Part shown: one piece after another, positions 1 through 6,150 of the stretch
Layout: each line of letters begins with the position of its first letter
Position numbering within the stretch: the first letter of the stretch is position 1
DNA from: Candidatus Sulfotelmatobacter sp.
GTDB lineage: Bacteria; Acidobacteriota; Terriglobia; Terriglobales; Acidobacteriaceae
Direction: 5' to 3'
Assembly: GCA_030037515.1 (NCBI GenBank)
Contig: JASHRE010000107.1
Span: forward strand, 1 to 7,872
DNA length: 7,872 nucleotides
Notes under the pieces: model-generated
Database searches by the model: none
The model's input: the letters and a program-made list of their open reading frames with translations, nothing else
Told to the model about the DNA's origin: nothing
Program-made: the position numbers and the translations under genes

Positions 1-281
1 GGACCTGCTGCGAGACCGGCCTCTTCATCGCGCACACGTGCCTGAAGTGCGATGTGCCAAGCTGGCGCACGAAAACCGAATCGCCTCGACAACAGACAGC
101 AGGGCAAAACAAACAAACTCGTTTTGAACGGATAACGGCTGGCTGCCTTTGGAGTAATGGCGACGACATGGAGTGCACATTGCAAAATATTGCAAATCTC
201 GCCAGCATCTTGGAACCTGAGTACTTCGGCGATTCGTAGCCGCTTTGATTCTGCGATTTAATCGGGCACAGTTGAGTTATT
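1..281. other. Left flank with no assignable gene; possible edge of a neighbouring gene at about 1-50
   Basis: I can assign no gene here. Plus frame 3 is open from the left edge to a TAG at 237-239. Its first 16 codons (bases 3-50) all end in G or C and contain a CLKC motif, but beyond about base 80 the frame reads like non-coding sequence (rich in Q, T, K and N) and I recognise no family. The same third positions are also third positions in a minus-strand frame with an ATG at 28-26 (reading MKRPVSQQV toward the edge), so a divergent gene starting here fits equally well. A second minus-strand frame, without an ATG, is also open across most of the stretch. Bases 100-281 look like an AT-richer intergenic region and include a tandem TTGCAA motif. 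Confidence 0.4.
180..195. repeat. Paired TTGCAA sites (TTGCAA-N4-TTGCAA), possible regulator-binding site
   Basis: Two identical TTGCAA hexamers lie at 180-185 and 190-195, separated by AATA, so their starts are 10 bp apart, about one DNA helical turn. TTGCAA is its own reverse complement, so the pair is both a direct and an inverted repeat. It sits about 200 bp upstream of the putative promoter of the polysaccharide genes. Paired sites at helical spacing are typical of dimeric regulators. No specific regulator can be named, and the AT-rich setting makes chance occurrence possible. Confidence 0.3.
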
Positions 282-446
282 GTGATCGAAGCCGATGTCT
301 CGGGCAGCATTTCACCCAACACTCCGCACTATAAAGCTGGCATCAAGTTTTGCACAGCCTGCGGTAAATCCTTGCGATCAAAGAAAGTCCGCGTGTTACA
401 ATTTTTCCCACGCGCCAACGGTCAAGGGATTTCGTCTTGTAAATGA
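282..446 (+). CDS. Possible 54-codon leader ORF with a CxxC motif, overlapping the kinase gene by ATGA
   Basis: This frame opens after a TGA at 273-275, has a GTG at 282 and ends at TGA 444-446, which overlaps the ATG (443-445) of the tyrosine autokinase as ATGA, the classic layout for translational coupling. Around residues 22-31 it reads KFCTACGKSL, which resembles one half of a zinc-ribbon knuckle. No second CxxC follows, and the only other Cys is at residue 53, so a complete zinc ribbon is absent. Only a weak GAG-type ribosome site precedes the GTG, and third-position GC is about half, so coding potential is not clear. The putative promoter at 372-402 lies inside it, so a transcript from that promoter could not carry the whole ORF. 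It may be a small leader peptide, a gene remnant or chance. Confidence 0.25.
   Translation: MIEADVSGSISPNTPHYKAGIKFCTACGKSLRSKKVRVLQFFPRANGQGISSCK
372..402 (+). promoter_or_regulatory. Putative extended -10 promoter for the polysaccharide genes
   Basis: An extended -10 box, TGTTACAAT, lies at 394-402 (TG at 394-395, hexamer TACAAT at 397-402). A TTGCGA at 372-377 could act as the -35 box with a long 19-bp spacer; an extended -10 tolerates a poor or badly spaced -35. The predicted start is near 408-410, giving a leader of about 34 nt before the ATG at 443. This is the best sigma-70-like signal I found in the 5' region. Confidence 0.5.
390..414. promoter_or_regulatory. Inverted repeat CGCGTG-N13-CACGCG around the -10 box, possible operator
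   Basis: CGCGTG (390-395) and its exact reverse complement CACGCG (409-414) are separated by 13 bp that hold the TTACAAT -10 core and the expected transcription start. A dimeric repressor bound here would block RNA polymerase. The arms are only 6 bp and do not extend in either direction, so a chance match is possible. If transcription starts near 408-410 only the right arm would be in the RNA, so an RNA hairpin is unlikely. Confidence 0.3.
424..429 (+). promoter_or_regulatory. Weak, distant ribosome binding site of the tyrosine autokinase gene
   Basis: AAGGGA lies 13 nt before the ATG at 443, further than the usual 5-9 nt. In the kinase frame a TAA occupies 440-442, directly before the ATG, so 443 is the earliest possible start. 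The poor spacing suggests modest initiation, or help from the overlapping upstream ORF. Confidence 0.4.
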
Positions 447-2734
447 AATCTAAGCTTTTACAGCTCAGACAATCAGCTCTGACTAGGAATTCGACTGAAA
501 ACCCTCTTCAGATTCCTGTTCCCGTAGAAACATACGTGTCGATACCTCAGCCAGAGACCACGATCCGAGACTACTGGATCACCCTGCGAAAGAGGCTCTG
601 GACGGTGGTGGCGTTTGCGGTCGTGGTCCTAACCATCACCACGATCGTCACGTTTAAAACAACGCCGATCTACGACGCTGTGGGGCGAATCGCCATTAAT
701 CGCCAAAGTCTGGATGCCCTGCCCTTTAAGGACGACGCCTCAAATTCGGCTCCTTACGAAGACTATACGATCGATATGGAAACTCAGGTCCGAATTTTGC
801 ACAGCGACAACCTGGCGATGCGTGTAATCAGCAAGCTCGGCCTGGACAAGAATCCGAGTTTTATTCAAGTTTCCAAAGCCCAGGCTCCTGAAAACGACGT
901 GTTCAAAACCTCGCCCACGTTCGACACCCATCTGGAATCTGAGTTGATCGACAGATTTCGCGCCGGTCTCAGAGTCACGGCAGTGAACAACACTCGGCTC
1001 ATTGAGATTCACTATTTGAGCCCCAGTCCTGAGCTGGCGGCGGACGTTGTGAATGCAATCGTCAGTTCCTACATCGAGCAGAACTATCAGACGAAATTTG
1101 AGTCTGCCATGCAAACCTCGGATTGGCTCTCACGGCAACTTGAGGATTTGAAATTGAAAGTGGAAACTTCGCAAGAAAAACTGATCCGATTTCAACGCGA
1201 AAAGGGGATTGTCGGCATCGATGATAAACAGAACCTTACCACTTCCAAGTTGGACGAGTTGAGCAAAGAACTGGATATGGTTGAAGCTGACCGTATCGAG
1301 AAGCAGGCAAACTACGAACTCGCCGCCACTGGTGATCCGGAATTGATGGCTCGCTCTCCGAGTGAAATGTTAGGCCACCTTCGAGAACGCGAAAGCACGC
1401 TCAAACAGGATTACGTGCAGTACAAAACTCAATTTGGCGACGGCTATCCAAAAGTGGTTGAACTGAAGCGCCAATTGGATCAGGTTCAGGGCGACATCAA
1501 GGCTGAGGTTCAGCGGATGGCCACCCAAATCAAGAATGAATATCTGGCTGCGCAGCAGCGCGAGAATATGGTGCGCGCCAGAATGGAAGCACAAGAACGC
1601 GAGGCGAATGACCTTAGTCAAAACGCGATTGAGTTCAACATCCTGAAGCGGGACGTCGATACCAACCGTCAATTGTACGAAGGACTCCTCCAGAGATTAA
1701 AAGAGGCAAGCCTTGAGGCGGGCTTACGCTCCAACAACGTCCGTATCGTCGACTCGGCGCGCGTACCCCTGGCACCTGCTTCGCCTGATATTCCCCGCAA
1801 TCTTGGGATTGGACTTATTCTCGGACTTTGTGGCGGGGTTGGATTGGCTTTCCTCTTGGAATCTCTGGACAACACCGTACGCACTCCGGAGCAAGCCGAG
1901 CTGTCCTCGGGCTTGTCCGTGGTGGGTATCGTGCCGGAATTCATGCGGGCCAATGCGCCTCGGCTGTACCCGATCAACTTTGGCCGAAGTCCTTCTGTGC
2001 CTCTTGCGACCCGCCAAGAATTGATTGCGGAGCTTCGTCCCAACTCCGAAGCCGCAGAATCTTATCGGTCTTTGCGTACGTCGATCCTGTTATCGAGCGC
2101 AGACGCCCCCCCGAAGGTTCTTCTAGTAACGAGCCCGCTACCGCAAGAGGGCAAAACCACAACCAGCGTGAACATGGCCATAGTGCTTGCGCAACGCGGC
2201 TCACGCGTTCTGTTGGTGGACGCGGATTTGCGTCGTCCCGGGGTGCATCATATGTTTGGACTCGACCGCGGCGATGGGTTAAGCACGCTGTTGGCGGGGA
2301 CGAGCACCCTGGACTCGGCCCTCAAATCCTACCCCGCGTTACCTACTTTATCGATCGTGCCGGCCGGGCCGATGCCACCCAATCCAGCCGAGATGCTTGA
2401 CGCGAGCAAGATGAGGTCTCTCATCGCCCAATGGCGCGAAGACTACGATCATGTCATTATCGACACCCCGCCGACGCTAACCGTCACCGATCCGGTATTA
2501 CTCTCGGTTGCCGCCGATTCGATTATTTTGGTCATTCGTTCGGGCAAAACAACCAAAGAGGCACTACGCCGGGCTAGTGAACTCCTATTGCAAGTGAACG
2601 CACGGATCATGGGTGTTGTCGTGAATGGAATCGACTTGGGATCGCCTGACCACTACTACTACTACTACGGAGCCAAGGGGGCTGCCGAATACTATGACAA
2701 TGCACATATAACGACGGTTGTGGAAAAAAATTAG
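443..2734 (+). CDS. Polysaccharide biosynthesis tyrosine autokinase (Wzc/GumC-like chain-length determinant fused to a BY-kinase)
   Basis: This inner-membrane protein is expected to control polysaccharide chain length and export through cycles of C-terminal tyrosine autophosphorylation. The order of elements in its 763 residues is typical of the fused proteobacterial/acidobacterial type: Wzz domain with a first membrane segment at about 52-71; a long periplasmic coiled coil (about 222-430); a GNVR-like segment (NNVR at 431-434); a proline-rich motif (442-453) leading into a second membrane segment (about 454-475); an ExxRxxR oligomerisation motif (E539, R542, R545); Walker A around PQEGKTTT (K571); Walker A' VLLVDADLRRP (589-599); and Walker B VIIDTPP (671-677). 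The tail carries seven tyrosines, Y738-Y742 and Y750-Y751, the expected phosphorylation cluster. It is first in the series and lies 113 nt before the dehydratase gene. Length and motifs look intact. The family is secure; the exact polymer is unknown. Confidence 0.95.
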   Translation: MKSKLLQLRQSALTRNSTENPLQIPVPVETYVSIPQPETTIRDYWITLRKRLWTVVAFAVVVLTITTIVTFKTTPIYDAVGRIAINRQSLDALPFKDDASNSAPYEDYTIDMETQVRILHSDNLAMRVISKLGLDKNPSFIQVSKAQAPENDVFKTSPTFDTHLESELIDRFRAGLRVTAVNNTRLIEIHYLSPSPELAADVVNAIVSSYIEQNYQTKFESAMQTSDWLSRQLEDLKLKVETSQEKLIRFQREKGIVGIDDKQNLTTSKLDELSKELDMVEADRIEKQANYELAATGDPELMARSPSEMLGHLRERESTLKQDYVQYKTQFGDGYPKVVELKRQLDQVQGDIKAEVQRMATQIKNEYLAAQQRENMVRARMEAQEREANDLSQNAIEFNILKRDVDTNRQLYEGLLQRLKEASLEAGLRSNNVRIVDSARVPLAPASPDIPRNLGIGLILGLCGGVGLAFLLESLDNTVRTPEQAELSSGLSVVGIVPEFMRANAPRLYPINFGRSPSVPLATRQELIAELRPNSEAAESYRSLRTSILLSSADAPPKVLLVTSPLPQEGKTTTSVNMAIVLAQRGSRVLLVDADLRRPGVHHMFGLDRGDGLSTLLAGTSTLDSALKSYPALPTLSIVPAGPMPPNPAEMLDASKMRSLIAQWREDYDHVIIDTPPTLTVTDPVLLSVAADSIILVIRSGKTTKEALRRASELLLQVNARIMGVVVNGIDLGSPDHYYYYYGAKGAAEYYDNAHITTVVEKN
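2652..2668 (+). repeat. (ACT/TAC) trinucleotide microsatellite encoding the tyrosine cluster
   Basis: Five consecutive TAC codons at 2654-2668, preceded by a CAC, make a pure 17-bp ACT-repeat tract. It encodes Y738-Y742 of the autokinase. All five tyrosines use the same codon although TAT is used elsewhere in the gene. Slippage would add or remove whole tyrosines without breaking the frame. Confidence 0.85.
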
Positions 2735-2847
2735 AACCCATTTCTGGAATACTTCGCCAAGAAAAGTTTGGCCCTGGTTTTCTGGTGAAAGGCCCCTGTA
2801 AACCTGCATCAAGTACAAATTCTTGAAAGCGTTTCAGTCAGGAGCAA
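2735..2847 (+). other. 113-nt spacer between kinase and dehydratase genes
   Basis: No ORF, strong promoter or terminator is visible. A short GGCC...GGCC pairing (about 2770-2795) is too weak for a terminator and no T-run follows it. Readthrough from the kinase gene is likely. Confidence 0.5.
2840..2844 (+). promoter_or_regulatory. Closely spaced ribosome binding site of the dehydratase gene
   Basis: AGGAG lies only 3 nt before the ATG at 2848. The spacing is short, but the match is good and it supports 2848 over the next in-frame ATG at 2938, which has no comparable site. Confidence 0.6.
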
Positions 2848-4797
2848 ATGAGTTCATCGTCCGAGCTGACTTTAGGTAAGCCGCGCTGGCATCGATTCAT
2901 CTCCAAGCAGTGCGAGCAGCTTTTTCGCAGCTGCGCCATGTTAAACGAACGGGTGCCCAGACTGTTGTTCAACCGAGGGGCTCAGTTCTTTTTGGACGGC
3001 ACCGCAGCTGCCCTCGCGTTTTTCCTCGCTTTCCAATTGCGCTTCGATGGTGCCGTGCCATCTCGCTACAGTGCGATCATGTTGGCATGGATAGTGATGG
3101 TCGCAATATTGAGGCCGCTTTGTATCTGGGGATCGGGGGCCTACTCCATCATTTGGCGCTACTTCAATTTGCACGACATGTTCTTGCTGTCCATCAGTTC
3201 GGTGATACCCACCGCGCTTTTGTTGGTTCTGCGAATTGTGCTGGCACGACCGAATTCTGTCTTTTCTGTCCCGCTGAGCATTATATTTATCGACTTCGGG
3301 TTGTTTCTAATTCTGGCCGCAGGCCTGCGTGCCACACGTCGTGCCGGGTTTGAAAACTCAATCAGGAAGACTACGCAACCGCAGCGGGCGTTCTTGGTAG
3401 GGACCGACGACACACTGGCTGCCGGGGTTCGGCAAGTCAGTCTTCATGGGGATATCGAACTGGTTGCGCTGCTGTCCCCCGACGAGAAACTGCACGGCCG
3501 TCGTATCGCCGGGTTCCCGGTGATGGGTCTCCACGAAGCGCTGCCGACTCTATTGATTAGCCAGTCCGTCTCGATTGTGTTTATCGCAGAAGCAAAACTG
3601 GATTGCATTGGTGAAATCATGCGAGAGACGGCTCAACTGGGGGCGGAGGTTCGGTTGCTGCCGTCTGCAGCCAACATCATGCAGGGCGATGTTCGAGTTT
3701 CTGCCCGGCTTAATCCAGAGCACGTCCTTGACGGTCGGGGTCCGCTCTTGAAGGCTCCGCATGCGGAAGTGGTGAAGGCCTTCTCCGGAAAAAATGTCTT
3801 CATCACGGGGGCAGGCGGATCCATCGGTTCGGAAATTAGCCGCCAGGTGTCGAGGCTAGGAGTGAATAAAACGATCCTCTTCGATCGCGACGAGAACTCG
3901 ATCTTCGAGCTGCAGAATCAACTGACTGAGATCGGTTTGGGTGATCACATGGTACCGATTGTAGGCGATATCCGTGATCGCAAACAGCTGCAGCACATCT
4001 TCGCCGAACATCGGCCTGAGATCGTACTGCATGCTGCGGCATTTAAGCATGTGGGGGTGATGGAACAGAATCCCTGTGAGGCGGTGCTGAACAATGTGAT
4101 GGGTACTCGCTATGTTGCTGAAACGGCCATCGAGTTCGGAGCAAGCCACTTCTTGATGATCTCTACCGATAAGGCAATCAAACCATCCAGTGTCATGGGC
4201 GCCACCAAGAGGGTAGCCGAGATACTGGTGAACAATCTTGCTGCGATAGGCACGGAAAACCAGCCATACATCGCGTGCGTTCGTTTCGGAAATGTTGTGG
4301 GTAGCCGTGGCAGTGTGGTTCCGATATTCTTGCGGCAGATTGCCGCCGGCGGGCCGTTGACCATCACCGACGACGAGATGACACGGTACTTCATGACCAT
4401 CCCTGAAGCCGTGGAGTTGGTGATGCAGGCATCGACGCTGCCGTCGAATGGCACTGTGTATACCCTGGACTTGGGCGACCCGGTCCGAATCACACACTTG
4501 GCCCACAGGTTGATCGAGATGTCAGGACTTCGGCCCAACAAGGACATCCACATTCAATTCACAGGAAGCCGGCCGGGCGAAAAGCTGCACGAACAGCTCT
4601 GGTATGAAGACTGTCAGGTGAGTCCCACCAGTTTTCCTCGAGTTCTGGCTCTAGACCGGCCAGCCCCCAGGATTGACGCGGAGCTAACCCAGTTGGAGCA
4701 GTTGGCTCTCGACCGGAAGGAGGAGTCGGTGCTGCAGTTATTACGCACCATGCCAATTGATTTCCGCGTGGAACAACCTAGCGCGATGATTGCGTGA
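2848..4797 (+). CDS. Membrane-anchored nucleotide-sugar 4,6-dehydratase (WbpM/CapD/PglF type)
   Basis: In this family the enzyme converts UDP-HexNAc, usually UDP-GlcNAc, to the 4-keto-6-deoxy sugar used for FucNAc, QuiNAc or bacillosamine-type residues. The 649 residues match the long membrane form. Four membrane segments lie at roughly 44-66, 77-95, 108-133 and 140-160. A Rossmann-like middle domain follows (about 178-290), then the catalytic SDR domain from about 314 with the NAD(P) motif GAGGSIG (321-327), an AAAFKHV segment (396-402), and STDKAIKP (439-446) leading into MGATKR (450-455). M450 and K454 replace the usual YxxxK, the Ser-Met-Lys arrangement known from WbpM. SRPGEKLHE lies at 574-582. 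The middle domain is odd: where relatives have a glycine-rich GAGxAG, this protein has LVGTDDTL (183-190). The next gene starts 84 nt downstream. The family is secure; the exact substrate is inferred. Confidence 0.93.
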   Translation: MSSSSELTLGKPRWHRFISKQCEQLFRSCAMLNERVPRLLFNRGAQFFLDGTAAALAFFLAFQLRFDGAVPSRYSAIMLAWIVMVAILRPLCIWGSGAYSIIWRYFNLHDMFLLSISSVIPTALLLVLRIVLARPNSVFSVPLSIIFIDFGLFLILAAGLRATRRAGFENSIRKTTQPQRAFLVGTDDTLAAGVRQVSLHGDIELVALLSPDEKLHGRRIAGFPVMGLHEALPTLLISQSVSIVFIAEAKLDCIGEIMRETAQLGAEVRLLPSAANIMQGDVRVSARLNPEHVLDGRGPLLKAPHAEVVKAFSGKNVFITGAGGSIGSEISRQVSRLGVNKTILFDRDENSIFELQNQLTEIGLGDHMVPIVGDIRDRKQLQHIFAEHRPEIVLHAAAFKHVGVMEQNPCEAVLNNVMGTRYVAETAIEFGASHFLMISTDKAIKPSSVMGATKRVAEILVNNLAAIGTENQPYIACVRFGNVVGSRGSVVPIFLRQIAAGGPLTITDDEMTRYFMTIPEAVELVMQASTLPSNGTVYTLDLGDPVRITHLAHRLIEMSGLRPNKDIHIQFTGSRPGEKLHEQLWYEDCQVSPTSFPRVLALDRPAPRIDAELTQLEQLALDRKEESVLQLLRTMPIDFRVEQPSAMIA

Positions 4798-4881
4798 GCA
4801 CCTGGTGCGCCGTAGGGTGCAGATCCAAAGGGCCCGGATTTGGTTCCCGTTGAAACAGTTACGCCAAAACTCAATTGAGCG
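4798..4881 (+). other. 84-nt spacer with weak hairpins
   Basis: GCACC-T-GGTGC (4798-4808) and CCAAA-N9-TTTGG (4825-4843, with GGGCCC in the loop) are short inverted repeats. Neither is followed by a T-run, so I do not call a terminator. No clear promoter is seen, and the ATG at 4882 has only a poor ribosome site (GAG near 4877). Confidence 0.4.
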
Positions 4882-6132
4882 ATGCGGATAGCACTACAAT
4901 CGCCTCTGCGGAGGATACTATTTGCAGTAGCTTGCTGCGCCTTTGCGGCATATTACTTTGAAGTTTGCCTGCGAGAATACCGTGCGACGTTGCTGGCGGC
5001 GGACTCGAGTCTAGCGAGTCTCGAAAAGGCTATCGCCCTCGAGCCCGAGAATGCCCGGTATCGCGAGCTTCTGGCTCGCTACCTTGCCTTCTCCGGGTCG
5101 AACATAGAGCAAGCTGTGTCCACGTATCGAGTAGCGACACAATTGAATCCTTATGACGCACGTTGCTGGTTGGATTTGGCGGGTGCTTACGAGGTCGAAG
5201 GCCGCGTGGACGAGCAGGAACAGAGCGTAGAACATGCGGTCGCTGCCGATCCGCACACACCCGATATCGCATGGGAAGCCGCAAATCTGTTTCTGGTTCA
5301 GGGAAATCAAGAAAAAGCGCTTCGCTATTTCAGGGTGGTCCTGGCAAATGATCCCTGGAATATCGATGCTGCACTTCAAATGTGCTGGCGGGCGACGGGG
5401 AATGTAGATCGCGTTGTCGCTATTTTGCCTCCGAAGCCAGACGTGTACCTGTCTTTTGTGACGCTACTCATCTCGAGAGGAGAAGTGGCTGCGACGGAAA
5501 GCGTTTGGAACCACCTTCTGGCGTTGCGACAGTCATTTCCGTTTCGTCTCTCCTTTCCGTATTTCCGTTTCCTTTTCGCCAAACAAGAGGTTGCCGCGGC
5601 GACGAACGCTTGGCGACAGCTCGCAAGCCTCAACCCCTCGCTTCAACCATATCTGCCCGGCAGCGACAATCTCATCGTCAACGGCGGGTTCGAGAGGCCC
5701 ATTCTGAATGGCGGTTTTGATTGGTGGTATCAACCAAATCCACACGTGAGCTTGCGGATTGATTCGAGCGAATTCTACGGCGGAACGCGATCACTTTCGG
5801 TGACTTTCGACGGGCAAAGTGCCGCCGAAGCCGGACTATCCCAGTTCATCCCGGTAAAGCCCAACACAGAATACGATTTCACCGCGGCATATCGGGCACA
5901 AGAGTTGGATACCGCCAGTGGGCCCCGCTTCTCCCTCTCAGACCCTTACACGGGTTCCAACTTCGTGCTCACTGAGGATATCGTTGGCTCGAATCCGTGG
6001 CGCAGCCAGAATGCCGAATTCCGTACGGGGCCGACTACGAACCTATTATTATTGAGAATCGTTCGTGAGCCAGCAGATCCCTTGATTCGGGGAGAGCTTT
6101 GGGTCGACGATTTCAAGCTGGTCGAAAAATAG
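4882..6132 (+). CDS. Membrane-anchored TPR protein with C-terminal carbohydrate-binding-like domain
   Basis: The 416-residue product has no name I can give. An N-terminal hydrophobic stretch (about 10-28) after basic residues suggests a signal anchor with the rest in the periplasm. Residues about 43-170 contain helical TPR-like repeats (SLEKAIALEPENARY, AVSTYRVATQLNPYDAR and ALRYFRVVLANDPWNIDAA are typical units), and 180-250 looks like degenerate helical repeats. From about 262 the character changes to a beta-sandwich that begins NLIVNGGFE and ends GELWVDDFKLVE, the usual start and finish of CBM4/9-type, galactose-binding-like domains. NGGF occurs twice, at 267-270 and 276-279. It lies 84 nt after the dehydratase and 18 nt before the O-antigen ligase/polymerase gene, so a role in holding glycan or polymerase during assembly is likely but inferred. 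The domain calls are from pattern recognition only. Confidence 0.85.
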   Translation: MRIALQSPLRRILFAVACCAFAAYYFEVCLREYRATLLAADSSLASLEKAIALEPENARYRELLARYLAFSGSNIEQAVSTYRVATQLNPYDARCWLDLAGAYEVEGRVDEQEQSVEHAVAADPHTPDIAWEAANLFLVQGNQEKALRYFRVVLANDPWNIDAALQMCWRATGNVDRVVAILPPKPDVYLSFVTLLISRGEVAATESVWNHLLALRQSFPFRLSFPYFRFLFAKQEVAAATNAWRQLASLNPSLQPYLPGSDNLIVNGGFERPILNGGFDWWYQPNPHVSLRIDSSEFYGGTRSLSVTFDGQSAAEAGLSQFIPVKPNTEYDFTAAYRAQELDTASGPRFSLSDPYTGSNFVLTEDIVGSNPWRSQNAEFRTGPTTNLLLLRIVREPADPLIRGELWVDDFKLVEK

Positions 6133-6137
6133 ACGAC

Positions 6138-6142
6138 AAGGA
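6138..6142 (+). promoter_or_regulatory. Ribosome binding site that decides a TTG start for the ligase/polymerase gene
   Basis: AAGGA lies 8 nt before the TTG at 6151, an ideal spacing. The upstream gene's stop (TAG 6130-6132) is in the same frame, and the first in-frame ATG is far downstream, inside the protein. A GTG at 6238 would fall within the first membrane segment. The TTG is therefore the best start. Confidence 0.65.
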
Positions 6143-6150
6143 CGCCTGTC

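Noticed and set aside
338..354. Sigma-54-like element TGGCA...TTGCA upstream of the kinase gene
   Set aside because: GG (339-340) and GC (352-353) are separated by 11 bp rather than the required 10, a spacing error that normally abolishes sigma-54 promoter function.
1828..2400. 190-codon plus-strand ORF in another frame
   Set aside because: It overlaps the second membrane segment and the Walker A region of the autokinase, where the kinase frame is clearly the coding one.
2770..2795. GGCC pairing after the kinase gene as a terminator
   Set aside because: The pairing is only 4 bp with a long loop and no following T-run.
3856..4506. 216-codon minus-strand ORF
   Set aside because: It lies wholly antisense to the conserved catalytic domain of the dehydratase, has composition expected of an antisense shadow, and shows no recognisable motif.
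4798..4843. Hairpins after the dehydratase gene as a Rho-independent terminator
   Set aside because: Stems are only about 5 bp and no T-run follows either one.
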